From Cycas panzhihuaensis (lineage: Eukaryota; Cycadophyta), in the NCBI GenBank assembly GCA_023213395.1, contig CM041465.1, positions 84,203,741 through 84,267,740 of the forward strand: a stretch of 64,000 bases of DNA, in the 5' to 3' direction. Under the pieces are notes generated by a model. That model saw only the letters and a list, made by a program, of their open reading frames with translations, made no database searches and was not told the origin of the DNA. Positions 1-11,825 of the stretch are shown here, in pieces. Position numbers and translations under genes: made by a program. Within the stretch, counting starts at the first letter, position 1. Every line of letters begins with the position of its first letter.

Positions 1-1080
1 TTTCCTTTCTCTTTTACAGGTTTGGAAGCATAATACAAGGAGTTGTAAGGCCCAAGGATTTCAATCCTTTGCTAACCATTCATGCTATCTCATTCTTCTT
101 TTTCTTTTCCCTTTTTTATCCATTTAACAAGGGGAAATGCTGCTGAAATGTTTCTTGCATTTAGAAGAATGATTATAAGGGGAGGTTTAACCTATTTTTT
201 TAAAGAATTTCAAGCCATTTAAAATATCTATCATTGTATGATCTGACCTTGCCTATATTGGGATCCTGGTGATCAAAAAATGATTTAAATTTCATATGGT
301 ATCATGTGTTAATGAGATATTAGCAAGTTGAAATTTCTGTAGAAATATAATTTGATTGCTAAACTTCATAGGTCTGCAAAATTTTCTATAGAGATCCAAT
401 TGAAGTGATTCTAATTTTTAAAGATGGATATCTGAGTCTAATTTCTAGCACAAAATTTAGCACCTAATTTGGATGTTGTATGAGGAAGTTATTTGCTATT
501 TTAGTGAACAACAATTATTTTTAGTCAGAATTCTGGAAAAATATAATTTCCTAACTTTGTGGGGCTGTCAAAAAAATTTCAGAACTCATTTGGACCTAAT
601 TCCACTTTCTAAAGATGACGCTCTGAATCTAGTTTCCAGCACAAAAACTGGCACTCCATTTCAACATCATGGGAGAAAGTTATTGCTGATTTAGTGAAGA
701 CTACATTTTTTTATATTAACAAAAAAAAAAGTGAAGAAATTTTCTTTCTTCTTTTTATAAGGATTAAAAGCCCATTTTAAAAGTGAGAAAAAACACCTAT
801 ACCATAGCAATATTTGGTGTCCTCACTTACTTATTAGCATTTCGTTTTATCACTCTAAAGACACTTCAAGCAAGCACTCCAAGTAAGCATTCTATTTTCA
901 GTTAAATGTACGTTTAATGCAATTTGATAATCTTTTCACTCTTCCTAAAATGAACACATCATATACGCTATTTTCTGCCATCTTGTACCTGTTCACACAC
1001 TTACCAAGGTTGAGATACCTTGGTTAGTAGAATGATGTTCCATAAAGGAGGTGTGGGTTTCAAGTTGGGACTGGACTAAA
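1..1080. other. AT-rich stretch, no gene recognised
   Basis: No coding pattern, RNA gene or element end could be recognised. Short open frames here have no family resemblance. The right edge is where similarity begins to the leader shared by CopA and CopB. The missing LTR of CopA could lie here, but no TG...CA pair or primer-binding site was found. Confidence 0.5.
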
Positions 1081-1084
1081 CTGG

Positions 1085-1846
1085 AATATTTGTGAGGTTT
1101 GGTTAGCCATACCATCATGCCTCAATCAGGGATCATCCTGATAACCAACTGGGAAAATTGAAACTTTAATACAAGATTAAAATATACCTAATCCAATATC
1201 CATCATAGCCATGGGTATGCACATACCACTCTTTAGAGGAGGTATATTGCTGCTCATTGGTGAACTGGGTGAGGATTGGGAGTACTTGGGCTCTATTGTG
1301 ACTTAGATTTCATCGCCAACCACGATTTCGGGTATCACGGGTGAAGGCCAACTTAATTCTACTAGAAGCCTAGGCATCCCTTCAACAACCTTAACTACAT
1401 GTTGGACACAAGTTAGAGGTTATTAGGTTGATTACACATCCTACATTTAAGTTTCAAGTTATGTAAACCTAATGTATCAGCTTCTACATTGCCCTACAAT
1501 CTTGTATATTGATCACTTACTTATTTGTAAAAAGTGATCCATAGTGTAATCATAATCATAGTGCTTCTCATATTCCTACTTCATCAGGTTAATATTTACC
1601 ACAAGTATTAGTGGCCAATTTTTATCATAGTGCTTCTCATATTCCTGCTGCGTCAGGTTAATATTTGTCACAAGTGTTGGTGACTTTTCTCTAAGTTTCT
1701 CCCTTCATCTTTAAGCAACCATTCTCACTTCTTCTTCCTTCTACTACACTACTTTATTATATTTCCCATTCATAAATAGTGATTAGTTATTTATTACCAT
1801 CACTTTTATAGTCCCTTGTTCATTTCTTCCCTTCTAAAAAGACACC
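1085..1846 (+). other. Leader of CopA, shared with CopB
   Basis: A non-coding block before gag matches the reverse complement of about 19020-19547. Shared landmarks include GTTAGCCATACC near the start, TTAATACAAGATTAAAAT in the middle and GGAGGTATAT after it. It may be 5' UTR or LTR sequence. No match to it occurs downstream of gag-pol in either copy, so the LTR reading cannot be proved. Confidence 0.55.
1555..1692 (+). repeat. Two tandem 69-bp units in the CopA leader
   Basis: ATCATAGTGCTTCTCATATT begins at 1555 and again at 1624. Both are followed by a CAGGTTAATATTTG/ACCAC stretch. The copies differ at a handful of bases. The unit was not seen in the CopB leader, so the duplication is probably private to CopA. 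Confidence 0.85.
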
Positions 1847-2800
1847 ATGTCTTCATAGTTCAAACAAAATGTGAACTGCATTCTAAAAGGGAAAGAAAAT
1901 TGGGACATGTGGTTCACTAGTGTCAGAAATGCTATAAAGTATGAAGGTCTATGGAGAGATCACTTATAACCTACACCACCTGTTGCAACTATAGCTACCA
2001 CAACTACTTCAATAGGAGGTGCTCCAACTACTCCCACTGAAGCTGCAGCTAAATGCCAATGGGAACTTGATGATGATAAAATCCATGCAGGGATACTGCT
2101 TATCACTGATTATTCCCTGCATAATCTCATTGATGAAGCTGTACATGATACAACATGGAAAGTTCTTGAAGTTATTAAGAAGAACTTTGATACTAAATCA
2201 AACTTAGAATTTGTTCATTTAGTGCTGAAGATGAACAAATTGAAAATGCAGAAAGGACATGCAAGTGAGACAATCAATCTCCTTCGCCCAATCAAGCAAG
2301 CCATTGATAAAGATTTTAAAACTTAATGTATTACATGGGCTTTCTTGATTCAGTCATGTTTCCATATCCCAGATTATAAAAATCTATTGGGAAGTCTTCA
2401 ATCTAGTGGCACTTTAAAGACCCTAAACTTTGAGGATCTTACTGATAAGTTCATTGAATTTGATAAGACCTTTGATACCAACTTTGCCACTACATCAGAT
2501 CTTTGTTACACCAAAATTTAAGGGCAATACTCTAGTAGAGGTGGTAATTCCCATGGAAGAGGAAGAGGTAGACAACAAGGACAATGTCCTCTTAGTCAAC
2601 AGGCTCCTCAATTCCAACAAAAACTGTCTCAAGGCCAAGTCCAAAATAATCAACCTGGACCTAGATCCAGTAATCAGAGACAATCTAACTAGCCCAATAC
2701 TTGGACTGGAAATTAAAAAATTGTGTGCCAAAGGTGTAATAGAAAAGGACATTATGCCAAAAATTATAGAACTGTCACTAACAAACTACCAAGTTATCAA
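1847..2800 (+). pseudogene. gag: CopA gag (UBN2-type) remnant
   Basis: Copia Gag packages the element RNA into cytoplasmic particles. The ATG at 1847 is followed by a TAG at codon 4, then recognisable Gag: ENWDMWFTSVRNAIKYEGLW, later HDTTWKVLEVIKKNFDTKSN and LKMNKLKMQKGHASETINLL. A zinc knuckle, CQRCNRKGHYAKN, with C-x2-C-x4-H spacing lies near 2722-2762; its last Cys is replaced. Several stops and at least one frameshift rule out function. The CopB gag on the other strand starts the same way, which supports this start. Confidence 0.8.
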
Positions 2801-2999
2801 TAGCACAATGGTGCACATAATATTGATAATACTTCTTTTGAAGATGCTTTCAGTGGAACACAATTTGCTCATGCACACCCTCAAAGAATTAGGACCACTT
2901 CATCAAATGTTGTTGATAGATCCACTAAGTATATTGAGTCTCATTGTGGCTATGCTTATTCACTTTTGCCTTCACCACTTGGAGTTGCAAATAGTGCTA

Positions 3000-3340
3000 C
3001 CTCAAATACTTCATCATGGATCATGGATACTGGAGCAACACAACACATGACTTGTCATCACCAGTTCTTTTAAGATTTTGACTCTGAAGTTCGTGGTGTT
3101 GTACACATGGCTGACAAATCATCTCAGCCAGTTGAAGGACTTAGAACTATTTTCCTAAAACTCCTAGGCCTTCCAGATTTTACAATTGTTGATGTTTTAT
3201 ATATTCTTGCTCTGAAGCAGAATCTGCTCTCCCTATCCACCCTTATTTCTTGTGGATTTGATTTGAGTGTAACTGTAAATAATCAAACTCTCTGTCATTC
3301 ACCCTCCTTCAAATGCTGTGGTTATGACCAGAATTCTTGA
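3000..3340 (+). pseudogene. CopA aspartic protease remnant
   Basis: The motif SWIMDTGATQHM at about 3009-3050 is the active-site region (D-T-G) of copia proteases, which cut the Gag-Pol polyprotein. It is followed after a stop by ADKSSQPVEG and VLYILALKQNLLSLSTL, the usual copia block leading to the GAG-pre-integrase domain. The D-T-G itself is intact, but frameshifts near 3065 and 3325 and stops disrupt the frame. Confidence 0.8.
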
Positions 3341-3429
3341 TGGCAAACCTTTTTGCCTAACTGGCTCACCATTCTCTGAAGCTAACTATGTTGATGATGA
3401 ATTTATTTTTACCATAACCCTGACTCCTC

Positions 3430-4260
3430 AAAAATTATCCCAAGCAGCTCTATGGCATGCTCATATGGTCCATATTAAAATTGATCATTTAAGAGAACTA
3501 CAAGACACTCTTCCTGGTTTGCCTAAGTTCCCCTTTAAGCCCTTTAAATGTGAAGCATGTATTATTGCTAAATCTCAAAGACAACCCTTTCCTCGTAGTC
3601 AGTGGAAATCTAGCCAACCTTTGTAGCTTGTACGCTCAGATATATGTGGTCCTATGCCTATCCCTTCTCTCAAATAGAAGTGGTACTACATTACTTTCAT
3701 TGATGATTTTACCAAGAAAGTATGGGTTGATTTTCTTGTAAAGAAAGATGAAGCTTTTTCTATGTTTCAAGCTTTCAAGGCCCACATGGAAAATGAATCT
3801 AGATTCAAGATCAAAATACTTAGGACTGATAATGGTGGTGAGTACATATCCAATGAGTTTGAATCGTACCTACGTCAACATGGAATTAAACATTAGACCA
3901 CTGTTGTAGGTACACCCCAGCAAAATGGAGTTGCCGAGCGCATGAATAGGACCATCATGAATATGGGTCATGCTATGCTGGTATATAAGAATCTCCCTAT
4001 CTATCTTTGGGCTAAAGCTATCTGGACTGCTGTGTATTGCATCAACACTGTTAGTCCCTCCAAGCTCAACCCCTCTCCACATGAAATGTGGTATGGACAA
4101 ACCCCCTCTATCTCCCACTTCAAATTTTTTGGCTTTACTTGTTATGCTCATATTTTGTAGGAACATAGAAATAAGCTCCAAGATAGAGCCATCAAAGACA
4201 TCTTTGTTAGATACCCTATGGACAAAAAGGGATACAAGGTTTTTATATGTTCAGAGCGTA
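3430..4260 (+). pseudogene. CopA integrase remnant
   Basis: Integrase inserts the cDNA into the chromosome. The N-terminal zinc region reads ALWHAHMVHIKIDHL and ends FKCEACIIAKSQ. The catalytic core shows DICGPMPIPSL (first Asp), ILRTDNGGEYISNEFE (second Asp) and TPQQNGVAERMNRTI (Glu). The D-D-E triad is therefore present. In-frame TAG codons at about 3624, 3675, 3894 and 4158 break it. The C-terminal part continues to a recognisable SERKIIITRDVIF. Confidence 0.85.
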
Positions 4261-4790
4261 AAATCATCATCACTAGAGATGTTATCTTTGCAGAGACTGA
4301 AGATCAATTACTCAGACTTGACTCCAAGATGCCTTCATATTGATTTAATGATGCTACTGAATTTGATGTCCAGATTCCAAAATTTAGGGGTAGAGATGCT
4401 AAACAATTGCTTAAAATCTTAGAATCTGATAATAGAGCCTCAGAGGATATAAGCTGTGACTCTAATCCAATGTGTACACATCCATCACCATCATTTGTGA
4501 ACAGCCAAGTTGACAAAGGCAAAGCCATGGTAGAAGGATCATCTTCTCTAATCCAGATGGTTAAAAATCCTGTATTTCATGATTGTACCAAACATATAAG
4601 TACAAAAGTCCACATGATTAGAGAACTAGTTCATGATGGCACAATTTAATTGGAGTACTGCCCCACAGCAAATCAAGTGGCTGATATCTTCACCAAACCA
4701 CTGAAAAGGGTGAAGTTTGAATAGTTTCAAAAGCAACTCGGCCTTAGGGCCTCCATCTCTAACCGATTGAAGGAGATGATAATAGGACCA
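4260..4790 (+). pseudogene. CopA linker fused to RNase H tail; RT deleted
   Basis: The acidic, Ser-rich linker (SCDSNPMCTHPSPSFVNSQV, then DKGKAMVEGSSS) runs directly into MVKNPVFHDCTKHISTKVHM. The latter is the C-terminal RNase H region that in CopB lies about 2.8 kb further on. The join is at about 4551-4556. ADIFTKPL near 4680 marks the normal end of a copia polyprotein. The whole RT and most of RNase H are therefore missing through one internal deletion, and the element could not copy itself. Confidence 0.85.
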
Positions 4791-4795
4791 TCATA

Positions 4796-4909
4796 CTCTG
4801 TCTCATTCATGAAAGCCCCTTATGGGCGCAAAAGGACAAGAGTAAGTCTCTGCTCTATCCCATTCATGAAAAACCCATGTCAGCACGAAAGGATAAGGGT
4901 TGTATCATT
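4796..4909 (+). repeat. Two 57-bp units after CopA pol
   Basis: CTCTGTCTCATTCATGAAA at 4796 recurs as CTCTATCCCATTCATGAAA at 4853. Each unit continues into a purine-rich GCAAAAGGACAAG or GAAAGGATAAG stretch. CopB has the same pair on the minus strand (about 13400-13290), so the repeat is an old family feature of the 3' untranslated region. Confidence 0.8.
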
Positions 4910-4935
4910 TTGGAAATTCTATATGGCTATAAAAT

Positions 4936-6570
4936 ATATCATATCTATACTTATTCTAAAAGATACTAAGTATGTATCCCAACAAAATAAATTACACTAA
5001 ATTTTGAGCTCTTAGTAAAGAATTATCATAATTTGAGTGCAAAGGGATACATAAATTTAATAAAAGACTAAAAATTAACTTAAGCCCCTTTTGGCTTAGT
5101 CATTAGTTATATGCCAATTCTCATATAATCTAGGGATAATTCAAAGGGCTAGACTTTAAAATTTTATAAAAATGAATTTAATGTTATATTTAAACCTTTA
5201 AAAAAAAGCTTTAAATATATTTCTTTACTTTATGTTGGCCATAACCAATGTAAGCCTTTGACACATTGCATGGATTTTTTTTGAAGTAAGTTGGCTTACA
5301 ATGTCTATACCTAATCTTCCACATACCTTTATAAGGATTTGAATACATTTTCCTACCTTTTAAAGTAATTTTCTAATAGAAAGACTTAATTTAAAGTTAC
5401 ATAAAGATTTTAAGAGGCCCTAAACCTATAAGTTTTTAATGTAACCTAACTTGCACAGAAAAGCTCTATAGTCAACCAAGTTAGCCATTAAAGTTTCAAG
5501 CTAATAATATTCTAAGATTCCCATGGTTTTTATAAATTTACTATAGCCTCCACATAGTGCCCAATGTAGTTTTTAACATTAGTTGGATTTCTTATGTTCT
5601 AATACCACTTATTGCATACCTTTATGGTTTTGTAGTATCCTTTACATATTAGAGATATCATAAAAAGTAGTAATAGATATTTTATATATAGTAAATATTT
5701 AGAGAAATTAGTGAAATAATGAAAGATAAGTAATCATATTTAAAGTGAGGGCTCTTCCAAGAATCTTTGTAAACTATAGGTTTCTCCAAATAGCCATAAC
5801 TCTAAGAAATATCCTAACAATGATCTTGCATTGACCCTTCATGCCTTAAATAGTCTAAATAGGCTTATAAATGGATATGACTATTCATATAAAGGGAGAT
5901 ATCTATTCATTAGATGTTTCATAATAATTTTTCACTTAAAAAACCAAAAACTAGTTTTCCATATCAAATATTATAAAATTATTTTTGTAAAAAACTATTG
6001 TGCATTTTGCATAATTAAAAAAAAAAATAAATTATACTCATTTCAAGTGTTTATGCTATTCAAATATTTTATCAAATAGTTAGTGTAAATCTAGGAAAAT
6101 TACAAAATTTTAAAGAAATTTAGGCCTTTTACTATATTGTTTATTTGTAGATTAAAATATCATTAGTTATCTCATGTATTTTGCCAAACATTTTATGTGC
6201 ACTAGTGAATGATTCTTTTGAGTGACTTGTCTTATTTATCTTCATAATCACTAAACCTACTATAATTATATAAGGATTTTTTGGACCTCCTTACCATGCC
6301 CATTCTAGATATATCTTATGATAATTATTGTTTATGAGAATATATCTCATTCAAACATTTTATTGAATACTTGGTGCACATCTTCATGTGTCATACCTAA
6401 TGCCTTGCCAAACCTAATTTATAATGTTGTGGAATCCATAGTGCTATAATAATATCAGTTGATATGGTTAATCAATATTAAATAATTTTAATAATATAGA
6501 GCATTGATAGTGTAGGTTAATAGTAATATTCCAATAATATTTGAAGAGATAAGTAGGAATAATGAAAAAC

Positions 6571-6633
<63 letters not shown>

Positions 6634-7690
6634 TGTATGTATGTATATATTCCCTTCTTAAATTATTGTACTTATAATACCAAAAGAATATAAGTTTCTT
6701 CTTTGAAGAAACTTTTAGCTTCCTATTTGGCTTTCATCTCTACTTTTTAGTTTCCATTCTCATGTTACATTCTCATACTTGTTATTTATTTATTTGTTAG
6801 ATTCTCAAGTTGATTACTGTATATAAAGTGCTATTAGGTGGTGGATATTAGATCCACTATAAGTGTTATCATGTTAGCTTGATCTTTAACACCCTAGAGC
6901 TAGCTAGAATCTCACTTAATTATTAATCACTATAATTTATTACTTTATAATTACTCTTTATTTTATCCTTCATAGTTCTTGATCATTTCCATACTATGTT
7001 CTCCTAGCAACACCTCCTTCAAATCTATTACATTCTTCTCCATCTTCTCACTATCTATATTTATTAACATCTTTGCATATTGCTTTCATATTTACATGTA
7101 CCTCCTTGAATCCCATTTTCACTTCCATTATGTATCTCACTATAGATGTCTTCCTCTATGTATGAAGGGGAGTGGTAGTTCACCCTAGCTTCCACCTAAT
7201 TTCAAATCCCATAAAGCATTAACAAACACTCATAAAACATGCACATGAAAGATAATGTAAGGAGGTTAAATTTATAAATCTTCTAATATCAAAACATTTT
7301 ATTAATCATACCATACACATACTAATACATCAATGTTATGCCTCATATATATAACATATTAACAATTATGATAGAGGAATTGAATATGAAGGGTTGATCA
7401 TATAAGATGACATTCAACACCTCATATGATCAACTCACATGTGTGTTATAATGAGGTATAAGTAAATATGACCCCACATGCTTAGGTGTATGACCTCAAG
7501 TTAGAACTAACCACAACTATGATACTAATACCTTTACAATATACTAACTTATTAATATCACATTAATATTACAAATGTACATTACATTAATAAAATTACT
7601 AATGTTGAATTAATGAAATCAAATTAATTTTTCTATTGCCTTCCCTTAATGGTAGGTTCATTAATTTCAATACTAAGGCTAAGCTAAAAT
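4936..7690. other. AT-rich stretch, no gene recognised
   Basis: Very AT-rich DNA with frequent A and T runs. Short open frames such as 5831-6079 show no family features and have the composition expected of random AT-rich DNA. The only structured part is the TA microsatellite listed separately. It is probably decayed repeat or intergenic DNA. Confidence 0.5.
6571..6651. repeat. (TA)n microsatellite with GTAT tail
   Basis: An almost pure TA run of about 55 bases is followed by GCATGTATGTATGTATATAT. This is a simple-sequence repeat of the kind that varies in length between individuals. Confidence 0.95.
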
Positions 7691-7694
7691 CATT

Positions 7695-9260
7695 AAAAAT
7701 TGTCACGACGAAGTGCTTTGATAAAGATATCAATAATTTATTCATTGGTCATCTTGTATACAAAATCAATTTCACTACTTCCTAATGAATGATGGTAAAC
7801 CTTGGTATGTTTTATTATCACATGGAACACAAGATTCTTGATCAATTTGAAAACACTCTAATTATCACAGAAAAGAGTAGTAGCTTATGTTTAATCAATA
7901 CTAAGCTCTTCAATAGTCCTTCTAAGCTAGATAACCTCAATAGATATGCTAATAACAAATTTATATTCTATTGCAATAGAGGATAAGGTAATATTTAGCT
8001 ACTTTTTATAACTCCAAGAAGTAAAGACAAATCTATAACTATCCTTTCATCCAACATAATTAGTATTTATGTAACATATTAATGAAAGATTGTCTACCTA
8101 GCAGCAATCAAGTCCAAATTAAAGTGAACCCTAAAGATATCTTAGAATCCATATAACTACTTTCCAGTGTGAAATCTTAGGCTAAGTCATAAACCTTAAT
8201 TAGATCCTAACAATATATAAAATATTAGGTTAACTATATGTAAGGTAAATTAGTTGCCTTATAAGTTGCCTACATAAAGTAGGATCTATAAATTTACCAT
8301 GCTCATTAATATCCAACTTTAATCTAGTCTCCATAGGAGGTGGCAATGATATATATTTCTCCATTTTAAATTTTTAAAAGATCTCTCTTACATATTTGGA
8401 TTGTGAAAGGAAGATATGGCCTAGTTATTGCTAGACTTCCATGCTACAAACTAATGAAGTAACCTAAGGTCAATCATCTGAAAGCTGTTATTCAATTCTC
8501 CTTGGAGGTATAAAATCCACATGGTGTCATTACCTATTATCAATAAATCATCAACATATAATACAACAATAGTGATAAAATTATTTTAGATTATGATATA
8601 CAAATTTAGATTTGAGAATGAGCATATAAGTCTATGCTTCTAAAAATATTCATCTAGTTTCGTGTATAAAACCTGAGGTGACTTATTAAGGCCATATAAA
8701 GTCCTTTTTAGCTTATAAACTAGATGTTCTTTTCCATGAAAAACATAACTAGGAGTTTGATTCAAGTATACTTCCTCCTACAACTCACCATTCAAGAAGG
8801 TACTTTTCAGATCCATTTGAAAAATAGGGCAGTTGAACTAAGATGATAATGCCAAAATAAGTTTAACATTGGTCATGTTGGTAATAGGGACAAATGTATC
8901 CTCATAATCAACACCCTTAATTTGTTTAAAACCTTTGGCAACCAAATATGTTTTATGACATAAAATAGAGCCATCTACATGAAATTTTATTTTATAAATC
9001 CATCTACAATCAATTGGTTCTATTCAATTAGGTAGCTCAACTAGCTCCTAAGTATTGTTTTATAAAATGAGATCCATCTCCTCATTCATAGATACTTTGC
9101 ACTTTTGATCTATAATGAATTCTTCAAAAGTGGCAGGTTTAAGAGATAATAAGACTTCTACCATTAAGGTGAAGTCAGTGGATGACCTATACCCAGATTA
9201 ACTCTTAGTTTGTTATGGTGGTGATAGAGTAAAAGAGATCATATGTAAGTATAATTTAGG
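7695..9260 (-). pseudogene. Second copia element: RT and RNase H remnant
   Basis: Read on the minus strand from about 9260 down, the RT start shows LVAKGFKQIKGVDYEDTF near 8950-8895. QMDLKSTFLNGEL follows near 8820, then the catalytic VVLYVDDLLIIGNNDTM at about 8570-8520. RNase H follows, ending in HVIIKHTKVYHH and DIFIKALRRD at about 7735-7700. The YVDD box is intact, but more than ten stops and frameshifts disrupt the reading. No gag, protease, integrase or LTR could be found for it. It ends about 100 bp from the plus-strand copia LTR at 9364, so the two are head to head. Confidence 0.8.
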
Positions 9261-9363
9261 GAGCTACTTTGAAGAAACCTCTTCTTAAACATCTTTCATA
9301 GAAATCATTGATATGGATGTTAAAGTAGAGGTAGGAGGTACAAATGAAGTACTAGGTGTATAT

Positions 9364-9549
9364 TGTTAAAGTAATGTTTTATCTAGGATATATTTCCAAT
9401 ATATGAGGTTTATGTGGCATCCCTCTTTTGTAAGCTTATGACAAGTCGTGCAAATGAATTTACATTTATTAAGGTCACATATATAATATTTATTAAGAGA
9501 ATTTATCTTATTTATTCATGGAATGACATACAAACATTCTCCTATATTA
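9364..9549 (+). repeat. Putative 5' LTR of the third copia element
   Basis: The sequence starts TGTTAAAG, the TGTT start being common in copia LTRs, and ends just before the primer-binding site. At about 186 bp it is a short LTR. No 3' partner exists in the window, so the limits are inferred only from the start motif and the position of the primer-binding site. Confidence 0.45.
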
Positions 9550-9551
9550 TA

Positions 9552-9562
9552 TGGTATTAGAG
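9552..9562 (+). promoter_or_regulatory. Primer-binding site, tRNA-iMet type
   Basis: TGGTATTAGAG differs by one C-to-T change from TGGTATCAGAG, the plant initiator-Met tRNA complement used by many copia elements. It is where minus-strand cDNA synthesis would have started. Confidence 0.65.
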
Positions 9563-10229
9563 TAAGTTTCACTATTTAGTCTAATTCTTTCTAATTTTTT
9601 TAGGATTTTAGGAGAAGAGCTTGAGAGTTTAGATATCTTTCCATCTAAATACCTCATTTGAAGAAGTTTAATCAAGAAGGATGCATTTTCTCATTATATA
9701 TACTCAGTGTATAGAATTGTATGGACTTGTATAGATGCAAAAATTTGAAGTGCTTAAAATTTACTCAAATTTCACTGATAGAGACATTTGAAGAGATGAA
9801 CAAACTTTTCTAAAGGATCAATCTTAAATTATTTTATTTCGAAGGTATTTTCTCAAAAATTTAGAAATCATAGGCATGGGTGATCTTCTATAGATTTCAT
9901 TTGAATGAAAGCATAAAATTGGGGAATATCAGTCTTAAAAATTTCCTTTCATCCATATGGTTCTTTTAATATTAGTATTAAAGAATCTCATCAAGATTTA
10001 AAGAAGTTATAAATACTTTTAGGTAAAAATCGCTAGTGTGGGTCTTCTCTTTCGAGCTAGTTTTTGAAAAATCTAGAGGCTATTTTAGAAAATTTCTTCT
10101 AGATTCAAAATCTATAGATTGAGATCTATATTTTACCTTTATTTTTTTCTAAATCTATATACTTTTATATTTTTGTACAATTCCATATAGTTTCATATAT
10201 GTATAATTAAATAATTTCATCAAATTTAG

Positions 10230-11070
10230 AATCATAATTTCTTAGAAATAGCCCCATCTATAGTTTCTCTTAGAGAAGCAAATAAACTCATAAGCATAAA
10301 TTTTAACTCTTAGAAGATAAAAATTGAAGGCCTATTAAGAGCCTAGAATGCATGGAAAATTGTGATTGGAGATGAACAAAGCCCAACTAAGATTGTTAAC
10401 ATGATATGCTAGGAAGAAAGAGTTAATCAAGCCATAGCAACCCTAAATCCCTTAATCTTATATTCCCAATTAACTCACATATATAATATAAATTCCTCTA
10501 TAGAGATCTAAAAGATTATAAACTCCTTGTTTATCCAAAGAAATAAGGCTAGAACAGTTGCTTTAAGAGAAGAACTTTACAAAATTCATATGAAGGAAAG
10601 GCAATCCATTTCTAAATTTGTTTCTAAGGTTACTTCTATTAGAAATGACCTTATTACTATATGAGATAAAATTACAGATACTAAACTTGTCTAATTGCTC
10701 ATTAATAAGTTACCAAAGTCATTTGATAACATGGTTAATGCTCTTACCAGTGGAAGCGAAATTGTTACTATGACCTTTAAGATTTTAATAGGGCACATGT
10801 TTCAATATGAGTAGAGGAATAGAAAGTATGAAAAAGAAATAGAGATAGAGGAAGCTTTTCTCTCTAGGCTTGGTGTTAGAAATTAAGGATGTAGTTAGTA
10901 TCCATCAAGAGGATGTGATAGATTCCTTAAGGCACTATCTATAGAAAGAAGAAACTATTTAGACAATCACACTAAATGGTAAGAAGGAAGAGGAAGGATT
11001 AGATCAATTCTACCTAAAGATTCTAGAGTCTATTATACTTGTAGTAGACAAGGATATTTTTAAGTGATTG
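10230..11070 (+). pseudogene. gag: Gag remnant of the third copia element
   Basis: A UBN2-type copia Gag can be read with stops: KIKIEGLLRA and NAWKIVIGDE near 10320-10370, VALREELYKIHMKERQSISK near 10557-10615, and INKLPKSFDNMVNALTSG near 10703. A degenerate zinc knuckle, YYTCSRQGYF, follows near 11030-11060. The leader between the primer site and Gag (9563-10230) shows nothing recognisable. Confidence 0.7.
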
Positions 11071-11199
11071 ATGAGGCCTTAATATTTACTATCATTATAA
11101 ACAATCTAGACATTATCTATATCAATGGCCTAAAAAATGTGCTGAGATATACAAAGGGAAAAGAGTTATAAGAAATTATAATAAATAACAAAATATAGA

Positions 11200-11508
11200 A
11201 GAAGAAGAAGAAGAAATAGCATTTGTTGCTACTTTGGTTATGAGTCTTAGTTCAAAGGATGATTTGTATATCAACTTAGGAGCATCAAACCATATGATAG
11301 GACATGAAGATTGCTTTGAGTCTCTAAAATTATATTCATTTAATAAATCTATTGAACTAGGCAATAACTATCCACTTCATATCTAAGGTATCAAAGTAAT
11401 TACTATAAAATTTAATAGAAAATTCATGAGATTAAAAATATACTTTTGTACTTAGGATAAAGAAAAATATATTATCTATATCTCAGTTAAAAAAGAAAAA
11501 ACTCTTAG
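11200..11508 (+). pseudogene. Protease remnant of the third copia element
   Basis: DDLYINLGASNHMIGHEDCF at about 11259-11318 is the copia protease active-site block, normally D-S-G-A-S-N-H-M. Here the catalytic D-S is changed to N-L, so it could not have been active. The region runs up to the SINE target site at 11489-11508. Confidence 0.7.
11489..11508. repeat. SINE target-site duplication, left copy
   Basis: AAAAAAGAAAAAACTCTTAG, identical to 11806-11825 on the right side. The match is exact over 20 bases, so the insertion is fairly recent compared with the host element. Confidence 0.9.
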
Positions 11509-11805
11509 CCTCATGGGGTTGGGTGGATTGGTAAGTTGTGGTGATTACCAAGGTGAGACCTAGGTTCAAAACCCATGAGTGCAAGTCACTTCACAGGGAA
11601 GTAGTCCGACCGGCATCCGCTGCTGCAAAGATAGTAGTCCGACCAAAGTTCGTTGAGTGTGTGCCAGCTGTACGATGGCGGTATGAACTCCAAGCGTAGC
11701 CAGTACAAAGGCGGTACAAAAACCTGGATCCCGGGGGTCCCCCTTACTTCGGAACTTTGTACCAAGGGTGGCTAGAGGTTCTCCTCTAGATATCAAAAAA
11801 ACAAA
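11509..11805 (+). mobile_element. tRNA-derived SINE, about 297 bp
   Basis: SINEs are non-autonomous retroposons transcribed by RNA polymerase III and copied by LINE enzymes. The 5' end has a box A-like TGGATTGGTAAG near 11524 and a box B GGTTCAAAACC at 11573-11583. The 3' end is an A-rich tail. The 20-base sequence at 11489-11508 is repeated exactly at 11806-11825, which is the target-site duplication and fixes both ends. It is richer in CpG than its host, so it is younger. The family is unnamed here. It has no coding capacity; the open frame on its minus strand is incidental. Confidence 0.9.
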
Positions 11806-11825
11806 AAAAAAGAAAAAACTCTTAG
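11806..11825. repeat. SINE target-site duplication, right copy
   Basis: The second exact copy of the 20-base duplicated target, directly after the A-rich tail. Because it begins with A residues, the exact boundary with the tail is ambiguous by a few bases. Confidence 0.9.

Larger units (their letters stand above)
1085..4935 (+). mobile_element. CopA: decayed Ty1/copia element lacking RT
   Basis: The order leader, gag, protease, GAG-pre-integrase, integrase, linker and RNase H end reads on the plus strand and is the Ty1/copia order. It is the same family as CopB on the other strand (12.65-19.56 kb): the leader, gag start, linker and 3' repeats match closely. All domains carry stops and frameshifts. 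The RT and most of RNase H are deleted in one step near 4552. No LTR could be defined at either end, so the limits are those of recognisable similarity, not true termini. Confidence 0.8.

Noticed and set aside
5831-6079. 82-codon frame in AT-rich DNA
   Set aside because: Its composition (Lys, Phe, Ile, Tyr) is that of random AT-rich DNA, and no motif is present.
11566-11796. 76-codon minus-strand frame
   Set aside because: It lies wholly inside the SINE and has no family likeness.
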